This document shows, in pieces, positions 1 through 9,199 of a DNA stretch of 64,000 nucleotides. The notes beneath the pieces are model-generated. The model was not told the origin of the DNA and did no database searches. It saw only the letters and a list, made by a program, of their open reading frames with translations. Position 1 is the first letter of the stretch. The number at the start of each line of letters is the position of its first letter. Source of the stretch: Pseudomonas sp. PDM04. GTDB lineage: Bacteria > Pseudomonadota > Gammaproteobacteria > Pseudomonadales > Pseudomonadaceae. The stretch lies in contig NZ_JACVAI010000007.1 in the NCBI RefSeq assembly GCF_014851765.1, positions 356,862 through 420,861 on the forward strand. Reading direction: 5' to 3'. Both the position numbers and the translations under genes were made by a program.

Positions 1-521
1 TGGCATTGCACGCCGTCGATGCGCTTCTGCGAGCGTGCCCAGCCATGCAGCTGGAAGTTGAACGTACGCAGGTTTTGCAGCACCGCGATCCCCAGGTTGC
101 CCAGGCCCATGACGCCGACGCGACGTTGCGCTGCCGGGGTCAGCAGGTGGTCTTGCCAGCGGCCGGCCTGTTGTTGCTGCAGGTACAGCGGGATCTGGCG
201 ATGCAGGCTCAACACGGCGAAGCAGGCGTATTCGACGATGCCCTGGACGATGCCAGGGTCGAGCATGCGCACGACCTGAATGTGTTCCGGCAACTCGCCA
301 AGGTCGAATTGATCGACGCCCGCCGAGGTGGCGAAGATCACTTCCAGGTTCGGGAAGCGTTCATGCAGCTGCCGTGGCGGTTGCCAGGCGGCGAAGTAGC
401 GCACTTGCGATGGGTCGCCGATGTCCGGCCAGAAACGCACCTCGATGTCCGGCGCATGTTTTTCGAACAGCGATTTCCAGGCGCAGCCACGGGCATCGTC
501 GACTTTGAACAGCAGGGTCAT
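1..521 (-). CDS. ghrA: Glyoxylate/hydroxypyruvate reductase A-like protein (partial)
   Basis: The first 173 residues of a D-2-hydroxyacid dehydrogenase are present; the C-terminal half lies beyond the left edge. It starts MTLLFKVDDARG at 521. The Rossmann dinucleotide motif GVMGLGNLG is visible near residue 138, preceded by a GhrA-type region (FATSAGVDQFD, then PGIVQGIVEYACFAVL). Family members reduce glyoxylate and hydroxypyruvate with NADPH in the cytoplasm. It lies 107 bp downstream of the tartrate dehydrogenase gene on the same strand. Tartrate/hydroxypyruvate metabolism would fit the pairing, but that is inference. The catalytic Arg/Glu/His are outside the window, so they cannot be checked. 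Confidence 0.85.
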   Translation of the reverse strand, partial: MTLLFKVDDARGCAWKSLFEKHAPDIEVRFWPDIGDPSQVRYFAAWQPPRQLHERFPNLEVIFATSAGVDQFDLGELPEHIQVVRMLDPGIVQGIVEYACFAVLSLHRQIPLYLQQQQAGRWQDHLLTPAAQRRVGVMGLGNLGIAVLQNLRTFNFQLHGWARSQKRIDGVQC

Positions 522-628
522 GGGGGTTCTCGCAAGCGCTGGAAAGGTGTTCTCACGATGCCAAAGTCAGGCGCAACAATCTTCCGTATCACGGGCCGTG
601 AACGGAAGATTGCGCGTTATTGGCCGGG

Positions 629-1708
629 TCAGACAGCAGCGGCAATGGCCTTGCCCAGGGCTTCGGTGTTGCCTTTGCCGCCGATGTCGGCGGTCAATGG
701 TGCGTTCTCCGGCCCCATGGCCAACACCGTTTCGATCGCGGTCAGCACCGCCGCACCCGCCTGCGGGTGGCCGAGGTGTTCGAGCATCATCGCGCCGCAC
801 CAGATTTGTCCGATCGGGTTGGCGATGCCCTTGCCGGCGATGTCCGGCGCCGAACCGTGCACGGGCTCGAACAGGCTCGGGAAGTTGCGCTCCGGGTTGA
901 TGTTGGCAGACGGCGCGATACCGATGGTGCCGGTGCAGGCGGGGCCGAGATCGGAAAGGATGTCGCCGAACAGGTTGCTGGCGACCACCACGTCGAACCA
1001 GTCCGGGTGCAGGACGAAGTTCGCGGTGAGGATATCGATGTGGTACTTGTCGACCTTCACCTGCGGAAACTTCTTGCCCATCTCGGCGACGCGCTCATCC
1101 CAGTACGGCATGGTGATGGCGATGCCGTTGGATTTGGTGGCCGAGGTGAGGTGTTTCTTCGGCCGGCTCTGGGCCAGGTCGTAGGCGAACTTGAGAATGC
1201 GGTCGACGCCGACGCGGGTCATGACGGTCTCCTGCAACACGATTTCCCGGTCGGTGCCCGGGAACATCTTGCCGCCCACGCTGGAGTATTCACCTTCGGT
1301 GTTTTCCCGTACGACCCAGAAATCGATGTCACCGGGCTTGCGATTGGCCAGCGGCGCCTTGACGCCCGGCATCAGGCGGCACGGGCGCAGGTTCACGTAC
1401 TGGTCGAATTCACGGCGGAACTGCAACAGCGAATCCCACAGGGAAATGTGGTCAGGTACGACGTCTGGCCAGCCCACTGCGCCGAAGTAGATCGCGTCGT
1501 AGCCCTTGAGAATCTCGAACCAGTCGTCGGGCATCATTTTGCCGTGGGCCAGGTAGTAATCGGCGCTGGCGAAATCGAACCAGTCCCATTGCAGCTCCAG
1601 GTTGTGTTTCGCGGCCACGGCGTCGAGGACGCGCACGCCTTCGGGCATGACCTCCTTGCCGATGCCGTCGCCTGGGATCACTGCAATTTTGTACTGGGCT
1701 TTGCTCAT
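629..1708 (-). CDS. ttuC: Tartrate dehydrogenase / D-malate decarboxylating dehydrogenase
   Basis: A 359-residue member of the isocitrate/isopropylmalate dehydrogenase family. It has the N-terminal IAVIPGDGIGKEV motif, the substrate-binding arginines in LRPCRLMPG, and the metal-binding segment VVASNLFGDILSDLGPA. The adenine-binding segment FEPVHGSAPDIAGKGIANPIG ends the core. The length and motifs match the Pseudomonas tartrate dehydrogenase/DmlA branch, which oxidises L-tartrate or meso-tartrate and decarboxylates D-malate with NAD+ and Mn2+. A LysR gene is transcribed divergently 108 bp away, the usual layout for an inducible ttuC/dmlA. Which substrate dominates cannot be read from sequence. 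Confidence 0.88.
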   Translation of the reverse strand: MSKAQYKIAVIPGDGIGKEVMPEGVRVLDAVAAKHNLELQWDWFDFASADYYLAHGKMMPDDWFEILKGYDAIYFGAVGWPDVVPDHISLWDSLLQFRREFDQYVNLRPCRLMPGVKAPLANRKPGDIDFWVVRENTEGEYSSVGGKMFPGTDREIVLQETVMTRVGVDRILKFAYDLAQSRPKKHLTSATKSNGIAITMPYWDERVAEMGKKFPQVKVDKYHIDILTANFVLHPDWFDVVVASNLFGDILSDLGPACTGTIGIAPSANINPERNFPSLFEPVHGSAPDIAGKGIANPIGQIWCGAMMLEHLGHPQAGAAVLTAIETVLAMGPENAPLTADIGGKGNTEALGKAIAAAV

Positions 1709-1816
1709 GGATTCGACTCCTGGGATTGATGGGGACTGGTTGCCAGTGTATGCAGTCGCCCTGTATTAATAATTAGCCTTGAGCGAAAGCCATTCTTAGT
1801 TTTAAGGAAACAATCC
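1709..1816. promoter_or_regulatory. Divergent promoter region, ttuC / LysR regulator
   Basis: 108 bp separate the two divergent starts and include the AT-rich stretch attaataattagcc near 1765. A purine-rich ribosome-binding site (aaggaa, 1804-1809) precedes the regulator. By analogy with other LysR pairs the operator should lie here, but I cannot pick out one T-N11-A site with confidence. Confidence 0.5.
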
Positions 1817-2728
1817 GTGGCGATGATCGATGACTTGAGTTTCTTCCAGCAGGTGGCGACACGCGGCAGTCTGACCGAAGTGGCGCGCCACCTCGGCCTG
1901 TCGTTGCCGGCGGTGAGCAAACGCTTGAGCCAGCTTGAAGCACGGCTGGGGGTGCAATTGCTGCAGCGCACCACCCGCCGGTTGTCGCTGACGCCGGAAG
2001 GGACGTTGTACCTGGAAGGCGGGCGGCCGATTCTGCGGCAACTGGAAGAGCTGGAGAGTGCGCTCAACAGTCGGCAGCCGACCTTGCAGGGGCGTTTGCG
2101 GATCAACGGCACCCTGGGTTTCGGCCGGCAGCACCTGGCGCCGGTGGTCTCCAGTTTCGCCCGGTTGCACCCGGAGCTGGAGCTGTCTCTGGAGCTCTCC
2201 AGCCAGCCTTCCAGCCTGCTGGACGATCAGTTCGACCTGAGCGTGTGCATGGGTGAGCCGCCCGATTCGCGCCTGATTGCTGTGCGCCTGCTGGAAAACC
2301 CGCGCATTCTCTGCGCCTCTCCACAATACCTTGAAGCTATGCCTGAGCTGGCAGGGGTGGCGGATCTGGTCCGGCATAACTGCATTGTGCTGCGTCAGTT
2401 CGGCAGTGATTACGCGATCTGGCGTTTCAGCAAGGATGGCCAGGATTACTCGCACAAGGTCAGCGGTACATTGTCGAGCAACGATGGAGAAGTGGCGTTA
2501 CGCCTGGCCTTGGACGGGCATGGGCTGATCCTGCGTTCGCGCTGGAATGTTCAGGAACACCTTGAAAGCGGGCGCTTGCGCGCGGTACTGAGCGATTACC
2601 AGGCGCCCAGGGCCGATATCTTCGTGGTCTATCAGCATCGCCGGCATATTCCGCAACGCATCTCGGTATTCGCCCGGTATCTCGCCCAGGAACTGGCCAG
2701 GCGCTTGCCGTTTGCCGCGCTCAAGTGA
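1817..2728 (+). CDS. LysR-family regulator, probable activator of the tartrate/D-malate dehydrogenase gene
   Basis: 303 residues. The N-terminal winged helix-turn-helix (LSFFQQVATRGSLTEVARHLGLSLPAVSKRLSQLEARLG, shown here only as its span, residues about 6-45) is followed by a standard LysR effector domain. The chosen start is GTG at 1817, 7 nt after the aaggaa ribosome-binding site; an in-frame ATG at 1823 is also possible. It is divergent from the tartrate dehydrogenase gene, so regulation of that gene is the natural inference, as for DmlR in enteric bacteria. Confidence 0.85.
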   Translation: MAMIDDLSFFQQVATRGSLTEVARHLGLSLPAVSKRLSQLEARLGVQLLQRTTRRLSLTPEGTLYLEGGRPILRQLEELESALNSRQPTLQGRLRINGTLGFGRQHLAPVVSSFARLHPELELSLELSSQPSSLLDDQFDLSVCMGEPPDSRLIAVRLLENPRILCASPQYLEAMPELAGVADLVRHNCIVLRQFGSDYAIWRFSKDGQDYSHKVSGTLSSNDGEVALRLALDGHGLILRSRWNVQEHLESGRLRAVLSDYQAPRADIFVVYQHRRHIPQRISVFARYLAQELARRLPFAALK

Positions 2729-2957
2729 GCCTGTTGCACGGGAAAGCCGCTGGCGCATGCCCGGTGAAATAAGCATGATCTGAAGTTATGGTGGTCCTGA
2801 CTATTCGTGCATTGCCCCCGGGTGTCATGCTCTTGTAACGTCGAAATGTCCCGCTCGGTCGAACAATAAAATCAAACCTGAGCAAAGCACGCGGGTGCAG
2901 GGTGTTCAGTCGAGGTTTTAACGCTGCCGAATTAATCTACGTCCAGGATGATTTGCC

Positions 2958-4007
2958 ATGAAAACCTTGTCTGTTGCTCAAGCGTTCGGTTCCGTCATTT
3001 CCCTGTTGAGTCTTTCGGTGGCGTGCGCGATGCCCGCCATGGCCGAGGAAATCACCTTCGTCTCCCAAGGCGGTGCTTACCAGGAGGCCCAGACCAAGGC
3101 CATTCTGGATCCGGCGGCCAAGCGGCTGAACATCACCATCAAACAGGACAGCGCCCCCGATGCCTGGCCGATGGTCAAGGCCCAGGGCGAGGCGAAGAAA
3201 CCGGTCTGGGACGTGATCGATACACCACCGTCCAACTGCCTGCGCGGCGGCAAGGAAGGGCTGATCGAACCGCTGGACCTGAGCAAGCTGCCAAACGTGC
3301 AGAACATGCCGGCGGCCTATCGCACACCGTACTCGGTGGCCTACGAGTTCTATTCGTCGGTCATTGGCTACAACAAGAAGAACCTGAAAAAAGTGCCGCA
3401 GACCTGGGCCGAATTCTGGGACGTGAAGAACTTCCCCGGCGTGCGTGCCTTGCGTAACGACCCGATGAGCACCCTGGAAGCGGCGCTGCTGTCCGATGGC
3501 GTGCCTCGCGACAAGCTGTACCCGCTGGATGTCGACCGTGCCTACAAGCGTCTGGAACAGATCAAGCCGAACATCGCCGTATGGTGGACCTCGGGTGGTC
3601 AGTCGGCGCAATTGCTCGCCGATGGCGAAGTCGACATGTTGATGATCTGGAACGGTCGCGCCAGCGCCGTGCAAAAGAGCAACCCCGATGTGGCCTTCAC
3701 CTACAACGACGGTCTGTTGCAGAACACCCAGCTGTGCATCCTGAAAAATGCGCCTAACTATGCGGCGGCCGTGAAGTTCCTCAACGAAGCGGTATCGCCT
3801 GAGCTGCAGGCCAACCTACCGCTCTACATCGACTACGGTCCAGGTAACCCGGCGGCGTTCGCTACCGGCAAAATCACCGCCGAGCGGGCCAAGGAACTGC
3901 CAAGCTCGCCGGATAACGCGGCCAGGCAAGCCCTGATGTCGGAAGAGTGGTGGGCTTCCGCCGAAGGAATTGCCGCCAAGGATCGCTGGCTCAAGTTCGT
4001 TCAGTAA
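2958..4007 (+). CDS. Periplasmic PotD/PotF-type binding protein (first module)
   Basis: 349 residues with a Sec signal peptide (hydrophobic span 10-27, AMA-type cleavage site before EEITFVSQGG). The mature protein is a type-2 periplasmic binding protein of the spermidine/putrescine class, with WWTSGGQSAQLLADGEVDM and IDYGPGNPAAF segments. It is a clear paralogue of the binding protein at 19191-20243; both begin the mature chain with ITFVSQGGAYQEAQ. No permease or ATPase gene adjoins it. It precedes the GMC oxidoreductase by only 9 bp, so the two form one operon. It may deliver substrate to the importer encoded at 14-19 kb, but that is inference. Confidence 0.85.
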   Translation: MKTLSVAQAFGSVISLLSLSVACAMPAMAEEITFVSQGGAYQEAQTKAILDPAAKRLNITIKQDSAPDAWPMVKAQGEAKKPVWDVIDTPPSNCLRGGKEGLIEPLDLSKLPNVQNMPAAYRTPYSVAYEFYSSVIGYNKKNLKKVPQTWAEFWDVKNFPGVRALRNDPMSTLEAALLSDGVPRDKLYPLDVDRAYKRLEQIKPNIAVWWTSGGQSAQLLADGEVDMLMIWNGRASAVQKSNPDVAFTYNDGLLQNTQLCILKNAPNYAAAVKFLNEAVSPELQANLPLYIDYGPGNPAAFATGKITAERAKELPSSPDNAARQALMSEEWWASAEGIAAKDRWLKFVQ

Positions 4008-4016
4008 GGTGTCGGC

Positions 4017-5750
4017 ATGATCGATTACTTGATTCTGGGCGGTGGGTCGGCCGGCTGCGTGCTGGCCGCCCGGCTCTCCGAGGACCCCGACAAACAGGTG
4101 TGCCTGATCGAGGCAGGGCGCGATATTTCCCGGCAGACGATGCCCCCCGAGATACGCAGTCGGTATCCGGGGCGCGCCTATCTGGATGTCAGCAATATCT
4201 GGCAGCGCCTGACCGCGTTGATGGGCCAGCGTGCCAGCGCCACGCGGCGCTACGAGCAGGCGCGGATCCTCGGTGGCGGCTCGGCCATCAATGCGCTGAT
4301 GACCAACCGTGGCGCGCCGGCCGACTATGACGAATGGCAGGCGCTGGGCGCCGAGGGCTGGAGTTGGCAAGCCTGCCTGCCGTACTTTCGCAAGCTGGAA
4401 AACGACACCGACTTCTGCAGCCCGCAGGACCAGGCGCTGCATGGCAGCGACGGCCCGGTGAGGATCCGGCGTACGCCATCGGAGCGCCTTTCACCTTTCG
4501 TCAAGGGTGTGATGAAGGTCCTGGGCGGGCGCGATCTCGAGCACAAGGCCGACCAGAATGGCACCTGGGAGGAGGGCGTGTTTGTCGGCGCCATTGGCGT
4601 CAGCGAGCAGGGCGAGCGAATCCCCACCTCGGTGTGTTACCTGACCGATGAGGTGCGCCAACGCAAGAACCTGAGCCTGCGCACCCGCTGCGTGGTGGAT
4701 CGGGTGTTGATCGAGGCGGGCCGTGCGACGGGCGCCAGGATTATCGACCGTCATGGCGTCGTCGAGTCCTTGCGGGCGCGTGAGGTCATTGTCTGTGCCG
4801 GTGCGATCCACAGCCCTGCGGTGCTGCTGCGCAGTGGCATCGGCCCGGCGGATGATCTGGCGTCGCTGGGCATTGCGTCGGTGGCGGACCGTCCGGGGGT
4901 GGGCGCCAACCTGATGGAGCATCCGTCGATTGCGGTGTCTGCGCTGCTCAACCGCGAAGGTCGCACGGCGTATCCAGAGGAGCATCATGAACAGGCCATC
5001 GTGCGTTTTTCCTCCGGGCTGGCCGACACGGTGCCCTGTGATATGCACGGTGCAATCCTTTCTCGATCAGGCTGGCATTCGATCGGTTATCGACTGGGCA
5101 CGATGTTTTTCTGGGTCAACAAATCCTATTCCCGTGGCCATCTGCGCCTGGCGTCCAGCGATCCCCACGACGAACCGCAGGTGCGCTTCGACATGCTCAG
5201 CGATGGCCGCGACCTCGAGCGTCTGAAGCAGGCGTTGCGCTTTGGGGCCCAGACGTTATCGGCGCCAGCCTTGAGCCGCGAGTGCGCCGTGGTGTTTCCA
5301 TCGAGCTACTCGCCACGGGTGGCCAGGGTCGCGATGCCGGGCTGGATCAATGCCCTGCAACGCGGCGCCCTGAGCCTGTTGCTGGACATCGCCGGGCCCT
5401 TGCGGGGCTTGCTGATTCATGGCCTGGTGACGCAAGGCGTCACCCTGAGCAAACTCCTCGCCGATGACCAGGCCCTGACCGAGTTCGTGCAGCGCAATGT
5501 CGGCGGTACCTGGCACCCGTCTGGCACCTGCCGCATGGGGCGCGCCGACGATCCGCTGGCTGTCACCACCGGTGATGGCCGCGTGATCGGCGTCGCCGGG
5601 CTGCGTGTGTGTGATGCTTCGCTGATGCCTTCGATTCCCTGCGCCAACACCAACGTCCCGACCCTGATGATCGCCGAGCGCATGGCCGATCTGATCAAGG
5701 CCGAGGCGAAGGTGCCGGGCGGCGAGGCCGAGGTGGCAGCGCCGCTGTAG
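4017..5750 (+). CDS. GMC-family FAD oxidoreductase (choline dehydrogenase-like), first copy
   Basis: 577 residues. The FAD-binding GGGSAGCVLAARLSE motif is at residues 8-22, with ARILGGGSAINALMTNRG as the second GMC signature. The C-terminal active-site region has HPSGTCRMG followed by ANTNVPTLMIAERMADLI, supplying the His and Asn of the family. The enzyme oxidises an alcohol or amino alcohol to an aldehyde. A convergent aldehyde dehydrogenase gene lies 29 bp downstream and could take the product. Its paralogue at 23152-24744 also neighbours an aldehyde dehydrogenase. The substrate is not identifiable. Confidence 0.88.
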   Translation: MIDYLILGGGSAGCVLAARLSEDPDKQVCLIEAGRDISRQTMPPEIRSRYPGRAYLDVSNIWQRLTALMGQRASATRRYEQARILGGGSAINALMTNRGAPADYDEWQALGAEGWSWQACLPYFRKLENDTDFCSPQDQALHGSDGPVRIRRTPSERLSPFVKGVMKVLGGRDLEHKADQNGTWEEGVFVGAIGVSEQGERIPTSVCYLTDEVRQRKNLSLRTRCVVDRVLIEAGRATGARIIDRHGVVESLRAREVIVCAGAIHSPAVLLRSGIGPADDLASLGIASVADRPGVGANLMEHPSIAVSALLNREGRTAYPEEHHEQAIVRFSSGLADTVPCDMHGAILSRSGWHSIGYRLGTMFFWVNKSYSRGHLRLASSDPHDEPQVRFDMLSDGRDLERLKQALRFGAQTLSAPALSRECAVVFPSSYSPRVARVAMPGWINALQRGALSLLLDIAGPLRGLLIHGLVTQGVTLSKLLADDQALTEFVQRNVGGTWHPSGTCRMGRADDPLAVTTGDGRVIGVAGLRVCDASLMPSIPCANTNVPTLMIAERMADLIKAEAKVPGGEAEVAAPL

Positions 5751-5779
5751 AAAGCGGCTTGCCTGTCCGTTTGGGGGCA

Positions 5780-7207
5780 TCAAGCCCCCCAGCCGACAAT
5801 CCCCTTGACCTCCAGAAATGCCTCCAGTCCCCATTCCGCGTATTCGCGACCATTGCCCGATTGCTTGTAGCCACCAAACGGCGCGCCGGAATCCCAGCCC
5901 GGATAGTTGATGTAGACGCTGCCGGCACGCATTTGCAGGGCGACATCGCGAGCACGCGCCCGGTCCGCCGATTGAACGTAGGCAGCCAGGCCAAACACGC
6001 TGTCGTTGGCCATCTCGACCGCTTGCGCTTCATCTTCGTAGGCCTGGATGACCAGCACCGGGCCGAATATTTCCTCGCGGGCGATGGTCATGTCCTGGGT
6101 GACATCGGCGAAGATAGTCGGCTGCACGTAATAACCCCGGGGCAAGTGATCGGGGCGACCCGGTCCGCCACACACCAGTTGTGCGCCCTCGTCGATACCA
6201 ATGGCAATCATCCGCTGGATGCTGTCGTACTGACGCTCGCTGATCACCGGGCCCATGGTCGTGGCGGGCGCATCGGGCGTGCCGACGATGTGTTTTTGCG
6301 CGGCGCGGCGGGCAATCTCCACGGCCTGATCATGCAGGGCAGCCGGCACCAGCATGCGCGTCGGCGCGTTGCAGGATTGCCCGCTGTTGCCAAAGCAACT
6401 GTCGACACCGCTGGTCACGGCCGCTTGCAGATCGACGTCGTCGAGCAGAATGTTGGCCGATTTACCGCCCAGTTCCTGGTGCACGCGCTTGACCGTCGGT
6501 GCGGCCAGGCGCGCGATTTCCGTCCCGGCGCGGGTCGAGCCGGTGAACGAAACCATGTCCACGTGCGGATGGGCCGACAGGGCGGCGCCCACGGTCGGGC
6601 CATCGCCATTGATCAGGTTGAAAACCCCCGCCGGTACGCCGGCCTCGTGCATGACCTCGGCAAACAGCAAGGCATTGATCGGTGCGATTTCACTCGGCTT
6701 GAGCACCATGGTGCAACCGGCGGCCAGGGCCGGCGCGACCTTGCAGACGATCTGGTTGATCGGCCAGTTCCAGGGGGTGATCAACGCCACCACGCCCACG
6801 GGTTCATGGGCAATCAGCGTGGTGCCACGGGACTTCTGGAACTCGAAGGTGTCGAGGGTGCGCAGCAGTTGCTCCAGGTGACGCCTGCCGATTCCGGCTT
6901 GCCAGTGGTGGGACAAGGCTTTCGGGGCGCCGACTTCCTGAACGATGGCGTCGGCGATGTCATCGTAGTGCGCCATGAACACCTCAAGAATTCGCTGCAG
7001 CAGTTGTTTACGCTGTGCCGGCGAAGTCCGGGCGAACGCTGGAAAGGCGCGTCGGGCGGCCATGACGGCAGACTCGACATCGGTCAGGTCGCCCATGGCG
7101 ATTTCGCAGAATGCCTGCTCGGTGGCGGGGTTGATCACCGGCAGCCGATCGAAGCTGTGAGGCTCCACCCAGCGGCCGTCGATGTAAAACTTCAGGTTGT
7201 TGTTCAT
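5780..7207 (-). CDS. NAD(P)-dependent aldehyde dehydrogenase, first copy
   Basis: 475 residues from the start MNNNLKFYIDGRWVEP at 7207. An upstream in-frame extension would add 42 residues with no family similarity and run into the regulatory region, so it is rejected. The general-base Glu lies in HQELGGKSANI and the nucleophile Cys in GNSGQSCNAPTRML. The C-terminal FGGYKQSGNGREYAEWGLEAFLE is typical of the betaine/aminoaldehyde group. It is convergent with the GMC gene and divergent from a LysR gene. Oxidation of the aldehyde made by the GMC enzyme is a reasonable inference. Confidence 0.88.
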   Translation of the reverse strand: MNNNLKFYIDGRWVEPHSFDRLPVINPATEQAFCEIAMGDLTDVESAVMAARRAFPAFARTSPAQRKQLLQRILEVFMAHYDDIADAIVQEVGAPKALSHHWQAGIGRRHLEQLLRTLDTFEFQKSRGTTLIAHEPVGVVALITPWNWPINQIVCKVAPALAAGCTMVLKPSEIAPINALLFAEVMHEAGVPAGVFNLINGDGPTVGAALSAHPHVDMVSFTGSTRAGTEIARLAAPTVKRVHQELGGKSANILLDDVDLQAAVTSGVDSCFGNSGQSCNAPTRMLVPAALHDQAVEIARRAAQKHIVGTPDAPATTMGPVISERQYDSIQRMIAIGIDEGAQLVCGGPGRPDHLPRGYYVQPTIFADVTQDMTIAREEIFGPVLVIQAYEDEAQAVEMANDSVFGLAAYVQSADRARARDVALQMRAGSVYINYPGWDSGAPFGGYKQSGNGREYAEWGLEAFLEVKGIVGWGA

Positions 7208-7344
7208 AGCAGGGAGGGTCTCGTGAGGGGAGGAGTGCCGCGCCGAATAGCCGTGGATCGCCTTGCGCAGGCGCTCACCAGAATAGGCGGGGTATTTTGT
7301 TCGGGACAATTTACTAATAGTTGTGCCAGGCATAAACTCAGGTC
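7208..7344. promoter_or_regulatory. Divergent promoter region, aldehyde dehydrogenase / LysR regulator
   Basis: 137 bp between divergent starts. The stretch near 7300-7330 (acaatttactaatagttg) is the only AT-rich part and is the likely promoter/operator. No operator can be assigned by eye. Confidence 0.4.
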
Positions 7345-8292
7345 ATGTCCAATCTTCGCCGCAAGGTCCCCAGCTCCAGCTCCCTGTTCGTCTTCGAAGC
7401 GGCTGCCCGATGTGGCAGCTTCACCCGGGCGGCGGATGAACTGTGCGTCAGCCAGCCGGCCGTGAGCCGCATGTTGTCGCGTCTGGAAGAGCACCTTGGC
7501 GTGCAGCTTTTCGAGCGTGTTCGCGGCGGCGCGAGGCTGACCGAGAGCGGCAGCATTTTGTATCGCCGCGTGCAGGAAGGCTTCAGTACCATCGAGTCGG
7601 CAATCAGTGAAATCGAAGCCCGGGCGACGGGGATCGAGACCGTGACGCTGTCGGTGTCCACCGCGTTCACCACCCATTGGCTGATGCCGCGCATGAGCCG
7701 CTTCAGCCAGCGATTCCCCACCGTCGACATGCGCTATCAATTGATGTCCGGGCGGATCGGTGGGCCCCTGGTGGACGTCGACCTGGGCATGCGCTACCTG
7801 GAGGCCGGCAGCCTGAAAGCCACGGATACACTGGTGATTCCGGAAATTACCCTGCCGGTGTGCAACGCCCAGTACCTCGCCGATGTCGTTCAGGGCAAGG
7901 GCAAAAAACAAGTGCCGACGCTGATCAGCATGGACAATCAGGATCGTGGCTGGGCCGCCGCTTTCGAGGCACCGGGGCGCGCCGACAATGCGCTGGTGTT
8001 CTCCGATTATGCCGTGGTGGTCCAGGCCGCCTTGTTGGGCCAGGGCATGGCGCTGGGGTGGTTGAACGTGGTGTCGAACTCCTTGTGCAAGGGTGAACTG
8101 GTGCCGGCGACGGACGCCTTTCGGGTCAATTCCCGGCGTTGCTGCCTGGTGGTTCCGGCCAACCGTCCGGTACGTCCGATCGTGGAAAGCGTGCGTGACT
8201 GGATCATCGAAGAGATGCGCGAGGACATGCTCAGGATCGACGCGCTTTACCCTCATCTGGGGTTGCTCGCGACCCTGGAATCGACCCGTTGA
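7345..8292 (+). CDS. LysR-family regulator (GcvA-like)
   Basis: 315 residues. The N-terminal LysR DNA-binding domain (FVFEAAARCGSFTRAADEL, then SQPAVSRMLSRLEEHLG) has the form common in the GcvA/AmpR branch. The C-terminal effector domain includes FTTHWLMPRMSRFSQRFP and a SDYAVVVQAALLGQGMALGW segment. It is divergent from the aldehyde dehydrogenase gene and about 140 bp upstream of the HAD-oxidase-cupin operon, so it could control either or both. No coinducer can be inferred. Confidence 0.85.
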   Translation: MSNLRRKVPSSSSLFVFEAAARCGSFTRAADELCVSQPAVSRMLSRLEEHLGVQLFERVRGGARLTESGSILYRRVQEGFSTIESAISEIEARATGIETVTLSVSTAFTTHWLMPRMSRFSQRFPTVDMRYQLMSGRIGGPLVDVDLGMRYLEAGSLKATDTLVIPEITLPVCNAQYLADVVQGKGKKQVPTLISMDNQDRGWAAAFEAPGRADNALVFSDYAVVVQAALLGQGMALGWLNVVSNSLCKGELVPATDAFRVNSRRCCLVVPANRPVRPIVESVRDWIIEEMREDMLRIDALYPHLGLLATLESTR

Positions 8293-8434
8293 GCACAGGT
8301 GCGGCACGTCGAGTAAAAAAACAGTAGGTTATGCCTCTGGGGTAGGGCAAAACAGAATATTTCGCGAGAAGGCGGGCAGATAATGGGCCTGTCCAGTCAG
8401 TTTCACCCTTATGACTTTTCTTGCGGAGCGCCCT

Positions 8435-9139
8435 ATGTCTTTCAAGCAGTTCAAAGCCCTGACGTTTGACGTTGTCGGTACCCTGATCGATTTCGAAGCC
8501 GGAATTCTGGCCCATGTCCGCGAAGTCGCGGGTGAAGCGGGCAAGGCTCGCAGCGACGACGAGATTCTCAAAGCCTATCGCGAGGCCCGCGCCTCCACCG
8601 ATTCGGGCTGGTGGCCGGATGACCTGGAGCGTTGCTACCACGTCATCGCTTCCAAGCTGGGGCTGCCGGAAAACGACGACTACGCCAAGGGCCTGGCGCA
8701 GGCGGTGAAGAATTTCCCGGCGTTCCCTGATTCGGTCGAAGCACTCAAGCGCCTGCGCAAGCACTTCAAACTGGTGGCCACCACCAACTCGCAGATCTGG
8801 GCCCTGAACTATATGGCCGAAACCCTCGACCAGCCGTTCGACGTACGGGTCACCGTCGACGATGTGCGTTTCGAGAAACCTGATCCGCAGTTCTTTGCCT
8901 ACACCCGGGGTGTGCTGGCGACCCAGGGCATTCTGTTCGAGCATATCCTGCACGTTGCCCAGAGCCAGTATCACGACATCGGCGTGGCCATGCGCCTGGG
9001 TTATCAGACTTGCTGGATCGAGCGTCGTTTTGCCCAGAAAGGCACCGGCGGCACCCTGGAATCGGAACGCACCGAACCGCATTACCACTTCACCTCGCTG
9101 GCGCAACTGGCTGACGCGGTCGAGAAAGAGCTGGGTTGA
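8435..9139 (+). CDS. HAD-superfamily hydrolase (type II haloacid dehalogenase-like)
   Basis: 234 residues starting MSFKQFKALTFDVVGTLIDFE; a gcggag ribosome-binding site at 8423-8428 decides this start over the upstream ATG at 8411. All HAD motifs are present: nucleophile Asp in TFDVVGTL, Thr/Ser in VATTNSQ, and Lys in EKPDPQFFAYT, with a following acidic HDIGVA loop. It heads an operon with the DAO-type oxidase and the cupin. It resembles dehalogenase-type HADs found near amine catabolic genes, but the substrate is unknown. A degenerate relative is encoded at 11828-12514. Confidence 0.85.
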   Translation: MSFKQFKALTFDVVGTLIDFEAGILAHVREVAGEAGKARSDDEILKAYREARASTDSGWWPDDLERCYHVIASKLGLPENDDYAKGLAQAVKNFPAFPDSVEALKRLRKHFKLVATTNSQIWALNYMAETLDQPFDVRVTVDDVRFEKPDPQFFAYTRGVLATQGILFEHILHVAQSQYHDIGVAMRLGYQTCWIERRFAQKGTGGTLESERTEPHYHFTSLAQLADAVEKELG

Positions 9140-9199
9140 TCCCCTCGGCGCTCGGGCCCTGGCCATGAGCGCCAATCCCTATTGAGTCGAGAGGCTGGC

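Noticed and set aside
6..1184. A 392-codon open frame on the plus strand at the left edge
   Set aside because: Antisense to the ghrA-like and tartrate dehydrogenase genes, whose motifs are clear.
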